A DNA stretch of 14,453 bases from Chitinophagaceae bacterium (GTDB lineage Bacteria; Bacteroidota; Bacteroidia; Chitinophagales; Chitinophagaceae). Shown here one piece after another: positions 1 through 8,230 of the stretch. Position 1 is the stretch's first letter. Each line of letters begins with the position of its first letter. The notes below the pieces were generated by a model. That model did no database searches, was not told the DNA's origin, and worked only from the letters and a program-made list of their open reading frames with translations. Made by a program: the position numbers and the translations under genes. The stretch spans positions 1 to 14,453 of the forward strand of contig JAOQAL010000796.1 of NCBI GenBank assembly GCA_025963615.1. Reading direction: 5' to 3'.

Positions 1-108
1 TATTGAATAAAATTGAAGTATTTAATAATCATTAAAATGAATGATTGGATTTTATACAGCGGTATTTTTGTTATTGAGCGGTGTCCTCATCACCGGAAAC
101 AAATCGCG

Positions 109-145
109 GCGCCTTAGAGTCTGTGAGGCGCTTTAATTTTTTTTA
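109..145 (+). terminator. Probable rho-independent terminator for a plus-strand gene to the left
   Basis: GCGCCT (109-114) and AGGCGC (126-131) form a perfect 6-bp GC-rich stem with an 11-nt loop. On the plus strand it is followed at once by a T-rich run (132-145). On the minus strand the sequence after the stem has no good T run, so the hairpin fits best as the end of a transcript entering from the left edge. It lies just past the stop codon of the minus-strand glycosidase-like gene (stop at 133-135), so it may also stop that operon less efficiently. The only plus-strand frame open at the left edge ends at 33-35, too short to identify a gene. Confidence 0.55.
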
Positions 146-1578
146 TAAATAACACTTGTATTTATTACTTTGCCAGGTTCAACAGTTACCTCTGTAAATG
201 AAATAATATTTCCAAGCCAATCTTTCTCCTTTGTTACTTTAGCAGGCTTATTGTTAACATAAATTGCAGTATAATCTCCCGAAAATTTTGCTCTCCATAC
301 AACAGCTTTTTTTCCTTCGTTAGTTAGAGAAGATTGTTTATCGCCGTTATGTTTTACTGAAATGAATGTGTTTAACAGAGGTACATTATTTACTGTTGAA
401 GTTGTCTCTTTATTACCTCTGTACAGCGTACTTACCCGGTTAAAACGTGCATCAGCATCAATACCCAATAATCCTTCCACAAAGCCTTTAATTACGCCAA
501 AAGACACTTCCGGATATTCCCTTCTTTTGGTTGATGGATTAGCAAGATAAAGCATGTAATCATAGGCCTTGTCAGCATATCCGTTTTGATACATGATAAG
601 CGGGAAGTAAGATAAATTTTCTATGTTCCAGTTTTTAGATAAAAGATGCTGTATGGTTTTTTGTTTTCTTGTGCTGTCCTTCAATGCATCAAACCAAAGC
701 AAAAATGTTTCTCCTTCATCCTTGCCAAATTGATTGTTATTAGAATAGTAAGTATGGTAAAGGGAAACTGTATCATCCCACCAATCCGCATCAAGGTGTT
801 GCTGGTATGCTTTTGCTTTTTGTGCATATAGTTCCGCCTTCTTATACTCACCTCTTGTTTGAAGGATAGAGGAATAAGATAGTAATCCGCGATAGATAGC
901 CGCTATTAAATCTACTCCCATTTTAATATTGGGCACTCCCTCTGAATAAGAAGGTAAACCGCGGCACCGGTGAAAAGCGTCCTTGTCATTAAATGGTACC
1001 GGTGCATTGGGGTGTGCCGGCCTTGTCAGCAAAGAATCCGGGTATAATACCCAGCTTGCTATATAATCCGTAATGGATTTATTGTGAAAATTTGCAAACA
1101 GCTTTCCTTTTATATATTCTTCATCGCCTGTCCACAAATACAATTTCCAGCAGGCATTTAATAAATCAAAGTTTGCATTAAGATTGTACCAGAATTCTTT
1201 ATCGTTCCGGTAATCTTCGGGTGCAGGTTTCCCCAGCCGGTTCATCTCCCAATATGAACACCAGTCTTTATTGGCGGAAATATTTTTCGCAAAGAGCGTA
1301 AACATGTTTTTATTCTCTTTGCTTAAACCTAATATTTCGCCTCCGATACTTTGATGGGAAACATCACGCATACAAAATGCATAACGTGGTGGCAGTGCAG
1401 ATTCATACCATGGACCTACGGGGTCGCCCGGCTTTCCTTTATAATGAAGGGCCATTTCTTTCGCCCTGCTAAAGGCTGTTTGAAGTGAAGTATCTGATGA
1501 GGTAAACTGTATATCTCCCTGCCCATATAAACCGGCAAGCAGGCAACAATTAATAAGTAATACTATTGTCTGTTTCAT
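133..1578 (-). CDS. Exported (alpha/alpha)6-barrel glycosidase-like protein
   Basis: A 481-residue protein that I place in the six-hairpin (alpha/alpha)6 glycosidase superfamily, with an unknown substrate. Residues 1-20 look like a signal peptide (short positive start, hydrophobic core, ending LYGQ) without a lipobox cysteine, so the product is probably periplasmic or secreted. The helical barrel spans roughly residues 25-375. It has a conserved-looking block CMRDVSHQ at 69-76, Trp-rich segments around 107-150, and an acidic segment KDEGET at 286-291. D72 and the acidic residues near 287-290 are plausible catalytic candidates, but this is inference. Residues 376-481 look like a small beta-sandwich tail. 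The ATG start is the only one that provides the signal peptide; no Shine-Dalgarno is visible, as is usual in Bacteroidota. It is the last gene of the regulator-symporter-glycosidase operon, 49 bp after the symporter. Alpha-L-rhamnosidase-like or related families are possible, but no family number can be assigned safely. Confidence 0.7.
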   Translation of the reverse strand: MKQTIVLLINCCLLAGLYGQGDIQFTSSDTSLQTAFSRAKEMALHYKGKPGDPVGPWYESALPPRYAFCMRDVSHQSIGGEILGLSKENKNMFTLFAKNISANKDWCSYWEMNRLGKPAPEDYRNDKEFWYNLNANFDLLNACWKLYLWTGDEEYIKGKLFANFHNKSITDYIASWVLYPDSLLTRPAHPNAPVPFNDKDAFHRCRGLPSYSEGVPNIKMGVDLIAAIYRGLLSYSSILQTRGEYKKAELYAQKAKAYQQHLDADWWDDTVSLYHTYYSNNNQFGKDEGETFLLWFDALKDSTRKQKTIQHLLSKNWNIENLSYFPLIMYQNGYADKAYDYMLYLANPSTKRREYPEVSFGVIKGFVEGLLGIDADARFNRVSTLYRGNKETTSTVNNVPLLNTFISVKHNGDKQSSLTNEGKKAVVWRAKFSGDYTAIYVNNKPAKVTKEKDWLGNIISFTEVTVEPGKVINTSVIYKKN

Positions 1579-1627
1579 TGCTAATTTTAGTATTTATAAA
1601 AAAAGATTGTGCCATCACCCGCGATTT

Positions 1628-3226
1628 TTATTTTGCCAGCCCCATGGGTGAAAAAATAATAAATGTCAGTATCATTAACGCAAGTAGTATTACCGAGTAA
1701 TAATGCCTGTTCTTCCACGGCTGAATATCCACCAGGTTATTTATTTTTTGCTGATAGGGAATTTGCATTGGATATAATTTGCCTATTAAAAGCATTATAA
1801 CGGAAGTTATGATAAAAAGAATAGCAAGTAGGTGCAGGAAATGAAGATTTAAATCAAACACCAATTGTGTAAATCCAAAACTGATAATAAAAAAAATCAG
1901 TCCGATTTTAGCTGCTATGGGCGGAACTCTTTTGGTTACAAAGCCAATTAAAAGGATAGTGAAAATGGGTACGCTAAAGAATCCGCCAACTATTTGCAGG
2001 TATGTATAAAAACCTCCTTTCGCGAATATGATAAAAGGTGCAATAAACATGGCTGCTAAACACACAATGATCTCAAATTTCTTTCCTGAGCTTACCAGTT
2101 TCTCTTCTGTTACCGGCAGGGATCTCTTTTCAAGCCAGGGCTTATAAAGATTTAGAATAAACAACGTGCTGGAACTATTTAAACCCGCATTGAAAGTTGT
2201 CAGGGCAGCACCAAAAATGATAGCAGCTATGTAACCGGCAATAATTGGCGGCGATGCCTCGCTGGCCATTTTAGGAAATACCTCTGCCGTATTTGACATC
2301 CTGGTGTACATGTGTACAGCAATGAGTCCCGGGATATTCAACAGCAGCGGGGAAATAATTTTACCTGTACAGGCAACGGCAATTCCCTTCTGGCATTCTG
2401 CCAGATTTCTGGAAGCCAATAGCTGCTGTACGATATATTGCTCCGTTCCCCAATAGTAAAGATTTATCAGTAACATGCCGGTAAATATGGTAGAAAAAGG
2501 AATAGAATCGGTGCTGGAACCGATACTGTTCAGGTGTTCCGTTTTTAATGATAAAAGAATGTGCAAGCCTTCCTGCATACTGCCGTTGCCGATATATTTT
2601 AACCCAAAATAGGGCAGCAAAATCCCTCCGGCAAACATTCCAATCCCCAACACGGTATCTGAAATGGCAATCGCTTTCAACCCTCCTAAAATCGAATACA
2701 GGCAACCGATAATACCCATTATCCAAACAAGTATCCAGATCGTGATCCAGTAATCCATTTTATATACTTCTGAAAAATGGAACAATCCATTAAATGCAAC
2801 AGCGCCACTATACAAAACAGATGGCAGCATATTTACGAGATAGCTTATGAGAAATATGACGGTTACAATTTGTTTTGTATGCTTATCATAACGGGTTTCA
2901 AGATAGTCTGGCGTAGTAGCTATCCCTGTACGGAGATAAATGGGCATAAAAAATTCAGAAACGATCAGCATAGCGAATATTGAAGTTATACCCCAGGCCA
3001 TCACGGTCATATTATTGGCATAGGCCAGTTCGTTTTCGCCGATAAATTGAGCGGCACTGATATTGGTAAAGAACAAGGCGCCTCCTGTTAGCATAAACCC
3101 AAGGTTTCTGTTGGCCAGGAAGAGACCTGAAGAAGTATTCAATTTCTCTTTACGGGTTTTATACCATGAAATAACGGCTACCAACCCGGTAAATATGAGG
3201 AAGCTTATAATGGTGGCAGCCTTCAT
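1628..3226 (-). CDS. Sodium:solute symporter (SSS family), probably for a sugar
   Basis: A 532-residue inner-membrane protein with about 13-14 hydrophobic segments, the normal size for the SSS/SLC5 family. The first segment is residues 4-20. The second begins with the typical SSS signature FFTNISAAQFIGENE (residues 52-66), the region that contributes to the sodium and substrate sites in SglT-like transporters. A further block, YLETRYD, follows the third segment, and the chain ends with a hydrophobic helix just before the C-terminus. Family members import monosaccharides, inositol, sialic acid or similar solutes with sodium. The neighbouring GntR regulator and glycosidase-like gene favour a sugar released by that enzyme. 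The ATG is 8 bp after the stop codon of the regulator, so the two are almost certainly co-transcribed and perhaps translationally coupled. The exact sugar cannot be deduced. Confidence 0.9.
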   Translation of the reverse strand: MKAATIISFLIFTGLVAVISWYKTRKEKLNTSSGLFLANRNLGFMLTGGALFFTNISAAQFIGENELAYANNMTVMAWGITSIFAMLIVSEFFMPIYLRTGIATTPDYLETRYDKHTKQIVTVIFLISYLVNMLPSVLYSGAVAFNGLFHFSEVYKMDYWITIWILVWIMGIIGCLYSILGGLKAIAISDTVLGIGMFAGGILLPYFGLKYIGNGSMQEGLHILLSLKTEHLNSIGSSTDSIPFSTIFTGMLLINLYYWGTEQYIVQQLLASRNLAECQKGIAVACTGKIISPLLLNIPGLIAVHMYTRMSNTAEVFPKMASEASPPIIAGYIAAIIFGAALTTFNAGLNSSSTLFILNLYKPWLEKRSLPVTEEKLVSSGKKFEIIVCLAAMFIAPFIIFAKGGFYTYLQIVGGFFSVPIFTILLIGFVTKRVPPIAAKIGLIFFIISFGFTQLVFDLNLHFLHLLAILFIITSVIMLLIGKLYPMQIPYQQKINNLVDIQPWKNRHYYSVILLALMILTFIIFSPMGLAK

Positions 3227-3234
3227 ACAATTGC

Positions 3235-4251
3235 TTAGAGAGAATTTCGTCTTATTAAAATGGTTGGAATGATTTCGTGAACCTTTTCGCGGCTCAATAC
3301 TGCCTGGGCTGCTCTTTTCCCCATCATTTCGAAGCTGGTTGAATAGGTTGTAATTCCATCGCAGACGACTTCTTTCACCGGTTCATCGTTATGGGAAAGA
3401 ATACCGACATCTTTTCCGGGCTTAAGTTTTTTTAATTTGCAATCTTTCACAATACGCCACAATTCCGGGTTGTCAACGGTAAAATACACTTTACCTTTTT
3501 CTATGGAACCCGGTATATATTCCGGCAATATCGTACCCTTTATCTTAAAATTCTTACAGAATTTTTTAAAAGATTTTATTATTTCTACGGGTGTCAATGA
3601 ATGAGGCATATTAAAAAATACAAATTCATCAAACCTCTTTATTGCCGGTGCAAGTTCCGCAAATGCATGGTAGCTGGAATGTTCGAATTCCTGGGCTATA
3701 TAATTGAATTCTCCATCCAGTTTTTCATAACGGTCAATCATCAAAAATTTATTGCGTGGTATTATATTCAGCAAGGGTTTTATTCCAGGAACCGGGATCG
3801 GCGCAATTACGTACATTCCAAATTTCCCCTTGATCAAATTAATAATTGTTTCAAAGACCTCGATATTACCATGATGAAAGAAGACATCCATCTGAACATT
3901 TTCCCCGATCGCTTTTCTGAAGCTTCTATAAAATTGTTCCTGGAAGGAATCAATGGCATACATCAATACCGCAACTTTTAAAGTTTGATCTGTGTTATCG
4001 TTCGCAACAAAATAGCCAAGTCTGTTTTTCGATTCTACAATACCACGGCTTATCAACTCCCGGTAACCTTTTACAATCGTTTCTCTTGAAAAACCCAATC
4101 CTTTGATAAGGTTATTTACCGAAGGCAATGAATCGCCCTGTGTAATAATTTTTTCATCAATTGCATTAATAAAACCCTGCACAAACTGCTCGTGTTTCGA
4201 ATACGACGGTAACTCATCGAGCTCCCGTATCCTTTTAAAAATCTCTCTCAT
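3235..4251 (-). CDS. GntR-family regulator with LacI/periplasmic-binding-protein-like effector domain
   Basis: A 338-residue cytoplasmic transcription factor. Residues about 22-83 form a GntR winged helix-turn-helix, with the diagnostic LPSVNNL (42-48), GFSRETIVKGY (53-63) and the wing RLGYFV (77-82). Residues about 91-338 resemble the sugar-binding fold of LacI-type regulators. The C-terminal part carries VGILSHNDEP (282-291), GITTYSTSFEMMG (299-311) and RAAQAV, which correspond to the LacI-type 'D-V-x-ISYND ... ITT-S-FE-MG' region. This domain order is known from AraR of Bacillus and from GntR-type sugar regulators of Bacteroidota such as FucR. A carbohydrate ligand is therefore likely. It is the first gene of the operon with the symporter and glycosidase. 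The start ATG at 4249-4251 precedes the DNA-binding domain at the usual distance. A palindrome 27-39 bp upstream suggests autoregulation. Whether it also controls the susCD operon upstream is inference. Confidence 0.88.
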   Translation of the reverse strand: MREIFKRIRELDELPSYSKHEQFVQGFINAIDEKIITQGDSLPSVNNLIKGLGFSRETIVKGYRELISRGIVESKNRLGYFVANDNTDQTLKVAVLMYAIDSFQEQFYRSFRKAIGENVQMDVFFHHGNIEVFETIINLIKGKFGMYVIAPIPVPGIKPLLNIIPRNKFLMIDRYEKLDGEFNYIAQEFEHSSYHAFAELAPAIKRFDEFVFFNMPHSLTPVEIIKSFKKFCKNFKIKGTILPEYIPGSIEKGKVYFTVDNPELWRIVKDCKLKKLKPGKDVGILSHNDEPVKEVVCDGITTYSTSFEMMGKRAAQAVLSREKVHEIIPTILIRRNSL

Positions 4252-4277
4252 ATAAAATAGGTGCGGAAAAGCTAATT

Positions 4278-4290
4278 ATGATTAAATCAT
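4278..4290. promoter_or_regulatory. Candidate operator of the GntR regulator (perfect 13-bp palindrome)
   Basis: ATGATT and AATCAT surround a single central base, 27-39 bp upstream of the regulator's ATG on the minus strand. Slightly further upstream (4307-4314) the minus strand reads TTATTTTG, a 7-of-8 match to the Bacteroidota -7 element TAnnTTTG, but I see no good -33 element, so the promoter assignment is weak. A protein bound to the palindrome would sit near or just after the transcription start, which suits a repressor. A second, imperfect copy beginning ATGATT lies at 4353-4362. GntR proteins usually bind palindromes of this size; the link to this regulator is inference. Confidence 0.4.
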
Positions 4291-4388
4291 CTCTGACTTT
4301 GCCCTTCAAAATAAACACTTCTTTTGAATTAGCACTTCCTTTTTAAGAAATTATGATTGAATTTGCTTGAAATAGCTAACTAGCCTGA

Positions 4389-4652
4389 TTAAAAAATAGC
4401 CCTTGCTATTTTAATTTGCCCATAACATAACGTCCTGCCAGCCGCTACACCGGCACCGTTATAAATATTTATATACGCCAGCACATTATACTTGTCATCT
4501 TCTACCACTTTATTATTGAAGTGGATGCTGGTCTGCGAAGAAGGAAGCGATTGAAATAAAGTTGTTTTTTGTTTGCAGGAACTAAAAAATGAAAAGCCGA
4601 TTAATATCAGCAACACATTAAAACAATTGATTTGTTTACTATTTGTTTTCAA
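4389..4652 (-). pseudogene. Truncated FG-GAP/ASPIC lipoprotein paralogue
   Basis: An 87-codon frame that keeps only the start of an FG-GAP/ASPIC lipoprotein. It has a lipoprotein-type signal peptide ending FFSSC (Cys near residue 26), then a stretch that aligns with the neighbouring 1164-residue protein: LFQSL...TSIHFNN...YNGAGVA here against MFKSL...TGIGFSN...FNGAGVA there. The similarity ends right after GAGVAAG, where the first calcium-binding motif (DxNxDG) should begin. The remaining residues, RTLCYGQ onward, look unrelated and run into the terminator hairpin. The full-length relative has over 1000 further residues, so almost the whole propeller part is missing, probably by deletion. The frame begins with TTG, which overlaps the TGA stop of the upstream gene (TTGA), and no ATG exists in the frame. 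It could still give a short surface lipoprotein, but a remnant is more likely. Confidence 0.75.
4393..4412 (-). terminator. Intrinsic terminator closing the susCD / FG-GAP operon
   Basis: On the minus strand AAAATAGC, a four-base AAGG loop and GCTATTTT form a perfect 8-bp hairpin, and the T run continues with two more Ts. The hairpin lies inside the last codons of the truncated FG-GAP gene, just before its stop codon at 4389-4391. Its position suits the end of operon 1, leaving 137 bp before the regulator gene for a separate promoter. The stem is A/T-rich, so efficiency is uncertain. Confidence 0.6.
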
Positions 4653-7600
4653 AAGTTAAATTCTCTTTTCTTTCCTGCATTATTATAGATAACAACGGAT
4701 TGAATATTCGCTGCAACAGTTAATCGCCTGCTGGATTGTGACAAATAAGTATTGCCATAATAAAACTCCTGCCTGCATTTCATTCCATTGCGTGCCGTAA
4801 CGATAGCATATGCATCATTGGCTTCAATGGCAATAACTTTTTGCAGCGCTTCATCCAGGTGATAGACATGGAGGCTATCTGCATTGCTGCCCACCAAAAA
4901 CAGGGAAGAGCCATTGGCATTTATCAACTGAGATAAACTTTTATTATCCCCAATCACATTGAACTGTCTTTTGTCTGCCATAAAGTTCCCTTTGCCATTA
5001 CCAATTAATAGTACACTGCCCTGGGCATCGTAACGGCCCGTTTGTACTTCGGTTGCATAAGAGTTGCCAACGCACACTACATCAAGATTGCCATCGCCAT
5101 TAACATCTTTACAAGCCATACCGTAGATAGGCGCAAACTGGGCCTGTAAAGGAAGGTTGTGCAGCGCAAATTTTCCATCACCAAGATTTTCAATATAAGC
5201 GCTGGCAAAGGTTTCGGCCTTCACCACATAAGCATCGGAGACTTCACCGGATGCGAAAGACTCCCGAAAAGTTGCTCTTGCATACGAAATGTAATCCTTA
5301 AATCTTCCCCGCATGGGCGTGATCTGTTTGTTGATATCATCTCTTGCATGAACAATATATTCTATACCATTGCTGTAATGACACATTATGGGATCTAACC
5401 TTCCATTTTTATCATAGTCCTTTGCATAAATACATACGGGTTCTTTACCAGTCGCCTTGTAAGGCCCGTTGAGGCCAAGGTTTCCTGCCACATAATCAAT
5501 ATCGCCATCGTTATCAAAATCGCCTGCTACAATACTGTTCCACCAGCCACTGGTATTTTGTAAACCCGTTTGGCTGGTTACTTCTTTAAAAATTCCTTTC
5601 ACATTTTTAAAGAAGCGGACAGGCATAAACTCGCCAACCACCACCAGGTCCTGCCAGCCGTCGTTATCAAAGTCTGTCCACAAGGCTGAAGTAACCATGC
5701 CCAGGGTTGCCGGGCTTATACCAGATTGGTTGGTAACATTCGTAAAACTGCAGTCACCATTTTTAGAATCATTACGTAATAAAAAACTTTCTGGTGCCAA
5801 TGGATAATCGCCCGGACTAACCCGTCCACCAACGAACAGGTCAAGATCGCCATCATGATCATAGTCTGCCCCGATAACAGAAGAGCCGCTTGTATTGATT
5901 ACCGGTAATGCATTTTTAGCAAGCGAAAAATTGCCTTTGCCATCATTTAAATGCAACGCATGCCGGTAAACAGTATCGCCATTTTTCTTTGCGCATACGC
6001 CACCATTCACCACGTAAAGATCATTGTCGCCATCATGATCCGCATCAAACAATAAGGAACCCATATTATCGGCCAGGTTACTGTCGGCGAATGGATGCTG
6101 CGCAAAATGGCCTTTTGTTTGTTGGATGAAAAGATTGCCCTTAGAGCCTGCAGCGCCACCTACAAAAAAATCTTCAAGCCCATCACCATTCACATCACCT
6201 ACGCTTATGCCCGGCCCTTCGTGCGACAGAAAGTGCGGAAGCAATGGTTGTAATTTAAAATCTACAAACTCATCTTCTTTGTGTTTGTATTGCACCTGCA
6301 ATTCTTTATTACATACAGTAAAAAGCAAAGAAGTATTGGCTGTAACTTTTATGCTATCCGGCAAATGTGCATCACGATAAGCAAGTGTCAATAAATTATT
6401 AACGGCAGGTTTTGATATGTGCTGTTCTTTTCCATCGGGCCAAACGACTTTTAAACTATCAACGGTTTTGTTTTGAACCCCAAAATGAAGATAGGGTTCT
6501 ACTGTTGAAAGGTATCCACGATAGGGAGAAAAATACAAATACTGCATATGGGTTCCCTGCCATATATAAACCTTGGTTCCTAATCCATCACGATTATCTT
6601 CCGGTCCTTTGAAATTAATACGCAGCCATTTGGCATCCGGATTAATTTGATTCAATTGGTTTTCGTACACGGATGCCGGTTGGTCAATATTATTGATCAC
6701 GAGATCCAGGTCACCGTCATTATCGAGGTCACCATAGGCAGCTCCGTTTGAATAAGAGGCATCATCCAAACCCCAATCGGCTGCCATATTTTTAAAGGTT
6801 AGGTCACCCTTGTTTTTGAAAAGATAATTGGGCACTTTTATTCCATGGAATTGCTGCAACATATCAATACGGTCTTTCCTGTTTGCTTCAGGTGTACCCA
6901 TGAATAAAGCCCGCTTTCCGTAAATAATAAAATCGAGATTGGTAACATCCTGCCGGTAGCCATTGGCAACAAATAAGTCTTTCAAACCATCGTTATCAAA
7001 ATCAGCGAAGAGAGGCGCCCAACTCCATTCAGTAGCAGCAATGCCGGACAATTGCCCTATTTCGCTGAATGTACCATCGCCATTATTTAACTGCAATGAA
7101 TTTCTGACATACTGGGGTTGGTAGCCAAAACCAATATCCTGTTGAAACTGTTCATACACATTGCCCATCATAGTAAGTTTCCACCTTTTGTTATCAGGCG
7201 GCAGCATATCAACTTCTACGATATCTTCTTTGCCATCGTTATTAAAATCTGCAACATCATTTCCCATGGCATTGTAGGTTGTATGCCTAAGCATCTTATC
7301 CGCCATATTGGTGAAAGTGCCGTTTTGGTTATTAATCCATACCAGGTCATTCGTTAAGAAATCATTGGAAACATATACATCAGGCCAACTATCATTATTG
7401 ATATCGCATATATTCACCCCCAGGCCAAAACCCTCAATGGTTATCCCTGCTTCTTTAGAAACATTTGTGAAACTGCCATCGCCATTGTTTCTAAACAAAC
7501 GGTCTGTAGAATTGGCGCCGCCATCAATTTGTTTGGCCCTTGCGGTGTTCCTGTTATAATTTACAAATGAATTACGCAATAGGTACATATCAGGATCTCC

Positions 7601-8143
7601 ATCATGATCATAGTCGAAAAATGCGGCCTGTATATCATAGCCATCGTCATCCAATCCCATTTTCTTTGCGGATTCAACAAACGTGTTATTGCCGTTGTTA
7701 ATGAAGAAAAGATTACGCATACTGTCAGGAGGCGTATTCCGGTTGCCAGCTTTGCATAGATAAATATCCGGGTACCCATCCTGGTTTATGTCAACTACGG
7801 ACGCACCGTAACACCAACCATGGGTTTGTAAGCCAGCCTGCTCAGTAATATCTTCAAATTTCATATTGCCTTTGTTCAGGTACAATTTTGCAGATACCAT
7901 ATTGCCTGTAAAAAACACATCGGTCAATCCATCTTTATTTACATCAAGCAGCGCTACCCCTGCACCATTAAACATGTATTCAAAATCAAGTACTGTAAGG
8001 GAGTCGTTATAATTGAGTTTATTGGAAAAACCTATCCCTGTCCGGGCTGTATCCAAACTTTTGAACATCTTATCAGTTTTGCCGGAACAACCCAAAAAAA
8101 CCGACACGATTACCAAAGAAATTAAATATAGTACCGCCTTCAA
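4649..8143 (-). CDS. FG-GAP/VCBS-repeat lipoprotein with ASPIC/UnbV domain
   Basis: An 1164-residue surface or periplasmic lipoprotein. The signal peptide ends in lipobox FLGC with Cys19. Fourteen calcium-binding DxDxDG-like loops are visible, in two blocks of seven: residues near 67, 118, 177, 247, 299, 381, 472 and near 650, 700, 760, 824, 875, 909, 1013. Examples are DYDHDGDPD and DFDNDGDID. This suggests two seven-bladed beta-propellers of the integrin-alpha/FG-GAP type. Between them lies an ASPIC/UnbV domain (about 525-590), with GLGTKVYIW, YRGYLSTVEPYLHFG and VVWPDGKEQ. A short domain follows the second propeller, and the chain ends VVIYNNAGKK. Such proteins often sit next to SusC/SusD pairs in Bacteroidota; the biochemical role is unknown, and glycan binding or complex assembly at the surface is inference. 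The frame has an in-frame TAA shortly upstream and no ATG before the signal peptide, so TTG at 8143 is the best start. It lies 156 bp after susD, behind a terminator. Confidence 0.92.
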   Translation of the reverse strand: MKAVLYLISLVIVSVFLGCSGKTDKMFKSLDTARTGIGFSNKLNYNDSLTVLDFEYMFNGAGVALLDVNKDGLTDVFFTGNMVSAKLYLNKGNMKFEDITEQAGLQTHGWCYGASVVDINQDGYPDIYLCKAGNRNTPPDSMRNLFFINNGNNTFVESAKKMGLDDDGYDIQAAFFDYDHDGDPDMYLLRNSFVNYNRNTARAKQIDGGANSTDRLFRNNGDGSFTNVSKEAGITIEGFGLGVNICDINNDSWPDVYVSNDFLTNDLVWINNQNGTFTNMADKMLRHTTYNAMGNDVADFNNDGKEDIVEVDMLPPDNKRWKLTMMGNVYEQFQQDIGFGYQPQYVRNSLQLNNGDGTFSEIGQLSGIAATEWSWAPLFADFDNDGLKDLFVANGYRQDVTNLDFIIYGKRALFMGTPEANRKDRIDMLQQFHGIKVPNYLFKNKGDLTFKNMAADWGLDDASYSNGAAYGDLDNDGDLDLVINNIDQPASVYENQLNQINPDAKWLRINFKGPEDNRDGLGTKVYIWQGTHMQYLYFSPYRGYLSTVEPYLHFGVQNKTVDSLKVVWPDGKEQHISKPAVNNLLTLAYRDAHLPDSIKVTANTSLLFTVCNKELQVQYKHKEDEFVDFKLQPLLPHFLSHEGPGISVGDVNGDGLEDFFVGGAAGSKGNLFIQQTKGHFAQHPFADSNLADNMGSLLFDADHDGDNDLYVVNGGVCAKKNGDTVYRHALHLNDGKGNFSLAKNALPVINTSGSSVIGADYDHDGDLDLFVGGRVSPGDYPLAPESFLLRNDSKNGDCSFTNVTNQSGISPATLGMVTSALWTDFDNDGWQDLVVVGEFMPVRFFKNVKGIFKEVTSQTGLQNTSGWWNSIVAGDFDNDGDIDYVAGNLGLNGPYKATGKEPVCIYAKDYDKNGRLDPIMCHYSNGIEYIVHARDDINKQITPMRGRFKDYISYARATFRESFASGEVSDAYVVKAETFASAYIENLGDGKFALHNLPLQAQFAPIYGMACKDVNGDGNLDVVCVGNSYATEVQTGRYDAQGSVLLIGNGKGNFMADKRQFNVIGDNKSLSQLINANGSSLFLVGSNADSLHVYHLDEALQKVIAIEANDAYAIVTARNGMKCRQEFYYGNTYLSQSSRRLTVAANIQSVVIYNNAGKKREFNF

Positions 8144-8230
8144 CCTATTATTTTTAAATTATTACCTATTAGGGTCAGAAGCCTTATCCTTCCCTATCTG
8201 TTTTACATCAGCATTCCATGCTAACACTGA

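Noticed and set aside
27..46. Inverted repeat AATCATT ... AATGATT with a 6-bp spacer.
   Set aside because: It is A/T-rich and easily arises by chance, and no neighbouring start codon gives it a role, though its half-sites resemble the regulator palindrome.
38..118. A 26-codon plus-strand frame starting ATGAATGATTGG near the left edge.
   Set aside because: It is very short, has no recognisable features, and ends inside the terminator stem.
2361..2726. A 121-codon frame on the minus strand inside the symporter gene.
   Set aside because: It is a shifted-frame shadow of a clear membrane protein and has low-complexity, unlikely composition.
3601..3981. A 126-codon plus-strand frame opposite the regulator gene.
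   Set aside because: The opposite strand encodes a well-supported GntR protein across the whole stretch; no homology or start signal supports this one.
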